Assembly: GCA_029244465.1 (NCBI GenBank)
Contig: JAQWQN010000228.1
Coordinates: 1-8,536 of the forward strand
DNA length: 8,536 nucleotides
Reading direction: 5' to 3'
DNA from: Pseudomonadales bacterium
GTDB taxonomy: Bacteria > Pseudomonadota > Gammaproteobacteria > Pseudomonadales > Azotimanducaceae
Shown here: one piece after another, positions 5,797 through 8,536 of the stretch
How positions within the stretch are numbered: the stretch's first letter is position 1
How the letters are laid out: each line of letters opens with the position of its first letter
The notes under the pieces: generated by a model
What the model was told of the DNA's origin: nothing
Database searches by the model: none
What the model saw: only the letters and a program-made list of their open reading frames with translations
Translations under genes and position numbers: made by a program

Positions 5797-6905
5797 TCGA
5801 TCACACTTGGACAATAGCGATAGTCGTCTTCGCGGCCAACAAAAGGCGTGTACGCGTAACGTCGGCCCTTCGGATAATAATTTGCGCGAGCATCTATTGC
5901 GACTTGGATTACGCTTGATCGAGCATCAACCCGTTGTTCGTCATAGACCGCTGCGGCTTCCTGGCCAAGGACACCGCTAGCACCAAGTACAGACGTACGG
6001 CGATGAAAGCCAAACGTCACCGATATCCGAATGTGCGGAGAACTATTCGCAAACGAACAATGTAATACCTGACGATTCGCAATCGTGACATCACCGGGAC
6101 GGCACAATAAAGGCACCGCGCCAGGGAGTTGTTCGGAGCCACTGTTGTCCGCTACTCGTTGCTTGATGTCGATTTTCCCCAACTTATGCGTACCCGGCAT
6201 CACCCAAAGACAGTTGAAAGCCGTGCACTCATACAACTGAACTTGAAAATTGAAGCCATGAATGCCCTCATCCCATTCAGATGATCCCCAATGTGTTAAT
6301 CCATCTTGATGCCAGGCAACGGAGCCGCCGAGCCCTGGCTGCTTGACGAATGTCGCGTCGTTAAACGGCACAAAGTCCGGACCATTTATACCTTCCGCGA
6401 CTGTCAAAATATCAGGATGCCCATAGAGGCGGAGTGCCGCGTCACTCAGTTGGCACATGCTACCTATTAGGAATGGCACTTTCTCTGGCGCATCCGCAGC
6501 CGGGCGTGGCTGATCCATTTGGGTTTGATGGCGACCACCGAGCAAATCAGTACCCCCCCAAGGATCTGACAGAGGCGTGATCATGCTGTAAGGCCGCCGC
6601 GCAAAATCAATGCCCCAGGCGGGCCGTCCATAAACGTCAACATCTGAATTATTGTCCACTGGCGCGTGATCCAGTATCTCGTCGTAATCCTGTCGCAGCA
6701 GACTGATTTCTTCCTCAGCAATCAAACCTTCGAAGATGTAGAACCCGTGTTGCCAATACGCATCCAGTATTTCCTGCGCGAGCTTACCGTCGGCATCAAA
6801 GCGAATGGGTCCTCTATTGCCGATTGAATAGGCCCGATCGGTACCAAGACGCACATATTCATGCATGGCCTCGTTGTGTGCTTGCGCGCTGAGTTGCTTA
6901 GCCAT
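5754..6905 (-). CDS. Phytanoyl-CoA dioxygenase (PhyH) family Fe(II)/2-oxoglutarate-dependent oxygenase
   Basis: This 383-residue protein is longer than many PhyH enzymes (about 260-320). The double-stranded beta-helix core carries the iron triad: His199 and Asp201 in the H-x-D of AWHQDGLTHWG, and the distal His282 in QVLHCSFANSS. Arg293 in SPHIRISVTFG is the likely 2-oxoglutarate-binding residue. CLWVMPGTHKLG at 232-243 and CRPGDVTIANR at 268-278 are typical core motifs. Such enzymes hydroxylate carbon next to a carbonyl or on a hydrocarbon scaffold, with succinate and CO2 as co-products; the substrate here is unknown. It is the last gene of the right-hand minus-strand operon. Its ATG overlaps the end of the VOC gene by 8 bp, which points to translational coupling; GGA at 6915-6917 is only a weak ribosome-binding site. 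Confidence 0.9.
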   Translation of the reverse strand: MAKQLSAQAHNEAMHEYVRLGTDRAYSIGNRGPIRFDADGKLAQEILDAYWQHGFYIFEGLIAEEEISLLRQDYDEILDHAPVDNNSDVDVYGRPAWGIDFARRPYSMITPLSDPWGGTDLLGGRHQTQMDQPRPAADAPEKVPFLIGSMCQLSDAALRLYGHPDILTVAEGINGPDFVPFNDATFVKQPGLGGSVAWHQDGLTHWGSSEWDEGIHGFNFQVQLYECTAFNCLWVMPGTHKLGKIDIKQRVADNSGSEQLPGAVPLLCRPGDVTIANRQVLHCSFANSSPHIRISVTFGFHRRTSVLGASGVLGQEAAAVYDEQRVDARSSVIQVAIDARANYYPKGRRYAYTPFVGREDDYRYCPSVIERVMHDYTLNDLSI

Positions 6906-7674
6906 CCGTTAAATTCCAACGAACGCCACAGATATCGACCCGGTCATCGTCGACGTAACAATTCCGGTTCTTGGCTCGATCCAAAACATAGTCGCGATCC
7001 GCAACCTTTATATCCAACCCGCCGAGGCCGGGACCACGTCCATCCGTTTCCATCACGAAGCGCACGGTGACGTTATTGAACGCCATCTCCAGTTCCGATC
7101 CATTCCGAGTAATGGGGAGTCCCGCAACGGCGCCCCATAACTCGGCCAGCCCAACAGGGTCCGGGCTCTGCAATTCGACACCTATGAAATCAATCGTGAC
7201 GTCCTGCTTCACTTTGTCTTCCCAACCGAGGCCACCGACCGGATGCCAATGGCCGGCAAAATCGTTGTATTGATCTGACTCTATTTCGAAAAACGCAGCC
7301 TTCAGATCGCCCGGATGCAACTGACACAAATTCCAATCTCCACGCTGAGTTTCGTGCGCAACCCGCACGCCGTTGTCTAGCGCGTTCTGGCGAATTTGTT
7401 GTTGCGACTCAGCAGAATCCGCCTGCGTGATGACCATGTAACCACCGTCACCTTGGCGACGATCGAGATAGCGACCACCCGCTGTATTTTCGGCCACCGG
7501 CGCGACCACTTCCAGAAAGTTCCTGCCGATCGGCATCAACGTATTCTCGAGACCAAATACCCCTACGCCCGGATCCACATAACATCGATTAATCCCGAGA
7601 ATATCGGTCAAATCTTCGAGTACCGGCTCTAAGTCTTGCGCCACTAAGCAAATCTGCCTTAATTGAATAGTCAT
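6898..7674 (-). CDS. Two-domain VOC (glyoxalase/bleomycin-resistance fold) protein
   Basis: This protein has 258 residues from the ATG at 7672-7674; a TTG one codon upstream is a less likely start. The minus strand carries a long G run (7678-7684) just before it and AGGA further up, a plausible ribosome-binding region. The N-terminal VOC module starts LRQICLVAQDLEPVLEDLTDILGI and includes GRNFLEVVAPV. The second module starts at about residue 162 with IDFIGVELQSPDPVGLAELW. The first strand lacks the His that usually ligates the metal (it reads RQI), so a metal-dependent glyoxalase or dioxygenase role is doubtful; binding or isomerisation of a hydrophobic substrate is possible. It lies 9 bp after the crotonase stop and overlaps the dioxygenase start by 8 bp, so all three are probably one transcript. 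Confidence 0.85.
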   Translation of the reverse strand: MTIQLRQICLVAQDLEPVLEDLTDILGINRCYVDPGVGVFGLENTLMPIGRNFLEVVAPVAENTAGGRYLDRRQGDGGYMVITQADSAESQQQIRQNALDNGVRVAHETQRGDWNLCQLHPGDLKAAFFEIESDQYNDFAGHWHPVGGLGWEDKVKQDVTIDFIGVELQSPDPVGLAELWGAVAGLPITRNGSELEMAFNNVTVRFVMETDGRGPGLGGLDIKVADRDYVLDRAKNRNCYVDDDRVDICGVRWNLTDG

Positions 7675-7683
7675 CAACCCCCC

Positions 7684-8536
7684 CTATCCTATTTTGCCGT
7701 CGGAAAATTTAGGCTCTTCCCACCAAGGAAAAAATTCCGGCAGGTCCGTGCTCACTTTTCCAGGAAAGTTAGCATCGCGTTTTTCTAGAAAGGCATTAAT
7801 GCCCTCCTTCGCATCCGGTGAGGTTGCCAATGCATTGATGCCCGCGGTGTCCACCCAGTGAGCATTGATCGGATCAGGTGCTCCTAGCATCCGCCACATC
7901 ATATGGCGCAATACCGTGTTGGAAACCTTCGAACTGCCTTGCACAAACTCTGTCGCCAAGGCCCGCGCAGCAGGCAGTAGTTCTTCTTTCGCATGGACAC
8001 TACGAATCAAACCGGCTGCAAGCGCTTCCTCAGCCATAAACACGCGCGCGGAATAACACCACTCCAACGCTTTGCTGATACCCACGAGTCGCGGCAGAAA
8101 CCAAGAAGAGCACCCCTCCGGCACGATACCACGTGCCGCGAAAACGAAGCCCATCTTTGCACCTTGCGCTGCGATTCTCACATCAGCTGCCAGCGTAAAC
8201 GTCAACCCCACGCCTACCGCGGGTCCGTTAAAGGCAACGATTATCGGCTTGAGCGACCGATAAAGGCGACGGCTCAACTCACCACCACCATCTCCCATCT
8301 CCGTTGCTTCAAGCTTTTCTTCGTGTCCTTCCCAGGTCTTTTCACCGGCGGACAAGTCTTGTCCTACACAAAAACCACGGCCGGCACCGGTCACAATAAT
8401 GGCATGCACGTCATCATCAGCATCCGCGTCATCGAAAGCCTGCATAAGCTCGTTGAACATACTGCCGCTGAACGCATTGAGTATCTCAGGCCGGTTTAAA
8501 GTTATCGTTAGAATACTGTCTTCGATTTCATAGAGT
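7684..8536 (-). CDS. Enoyl-CoA hydratase/isomerase (crotonase) family protein, isomerase-type; N-terminus outside window
   Basis: The minus-strand frame is open from the window edge and reads LYEIEDSILTITLNRPEIL before an internal ATG at 8458-8460. That Met is therefore too far downstream to be the start, and at least 283 residues are present. The oxyanion segment is GAGRGFCVGQDL and the second strand is GPAVGVGLTFTLAADVRI. The two hydratase glutamate positions read Thr and Phe. The segment GIVPEGCSSWFLPRLVG matches the PEGCSS signature of peroxisomal delta3,delta2-enoyl-CoA isomerases (ECI2), whose catalytic Glu follows the proline. An isomerase role on an enoyl-CoA is therefore favoured. 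The C-terminus FFPWWEEPKFSDGKIG is an extension. It leads the operon with the VOC and dioxygenase genes and is a paralogue of the crotonase at 3063-3881. Confidence 0.9.
   Translation of the reverse strand, partial: LYEIEDSILTITLNRPEILNAFSGSMFNELMQAFDDADADDDVHAIIVTGAGRGFCVGQDLSAGEKTWEGHEEKLEATEMGDGGGELSRRLYRSLKPIIVAFNGPAVGVGLTFTLAADVRIAAQGAKMGFVFAARGIVPEGCSSWFLPRLVGISKALEWCYSARVFMAEEALAAGLIRSVHAKEELLPAARALATEFVQGSSKVSNTVLRHMMWRMLGAPDPINAHWVDTAGINALATSPDAKEGINAFLEKRDANFPGKVSTDLPEFFPWWEEPKFSDGKIG

Noticed and set aside
8458..8460. ATG as the true start of the right-edge crotonase
   Set aside because: The upstream frame encodes the conserved TLNRPEIL segment, so the start lies beyond the window.

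Overview
This is bacterial DNA of moderate GC. Shine-Dalgarno sites, tight operons and product types fit an aerobic proteobacterium, and I favour a marine or environmental gammaproteobacterium; the taxon is inferred. The strongest result is a selenoprotein gene at 4765-5634 (+). It belongs to the glycine/sarcosine/betaine/D-proline reductase component B family (GrdB/PrdB-like). An in-frame TGA at 5254-5256 sits exactly where a redox selenocysteine is expected (U-P-V-C), and family-like sequence continues in the same frame for 126 codons. A standard gene caller would split or truncate it, and the host must encode the selenocysteine machinery elsewhere.

Layout. 1-651 (+) is the C-terminal part of an S41 serine protease that begins outside the window. 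It converges on a minus-strand operon, which in transcription order encodes a crotonase-fold enzyme (3881-3063), a COQ4-family protein (2980-2261), a thioredoxin-like envelope protein (2257-1742) and a luciferase-like flavin monooxygenase (1705-692). Positions 3882-4764 are 883 bp without a convincing gene, but they hold short repeats and predicted hairpins. The selenoprotein gene follows and ends in a strong GC hairpin. A second minus-strand operon runs in from the right edge: crotonase-fold enzyme (8536-7684, start outside the window), two-domain VOC protein (7674-6898) and phytanoyl-CoA-dioxygenase-like oxygenase (6905-5754).

How the genes may work together. Both minus-strand operons pair an acyl-CoA isomerase/hydratase-fold enzyme with an oxygenase or monooxygenase, which suggests oxidative breakdown of a lipid-like or alicyclic substrate through CoA thioesters. 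Both crotonases lack the two hydratase glutamates but keep the proline-glutamate pair seen in delta3,delta2-enoyl-CoA isomerases. The COQ4-like protein keeps its full metal-binding motif and may act on a quinone-like or ring-carboxylated substrate here. The selenoprotein may supply a reductive step in the same pathway or be independent; the sequence does not decide this.
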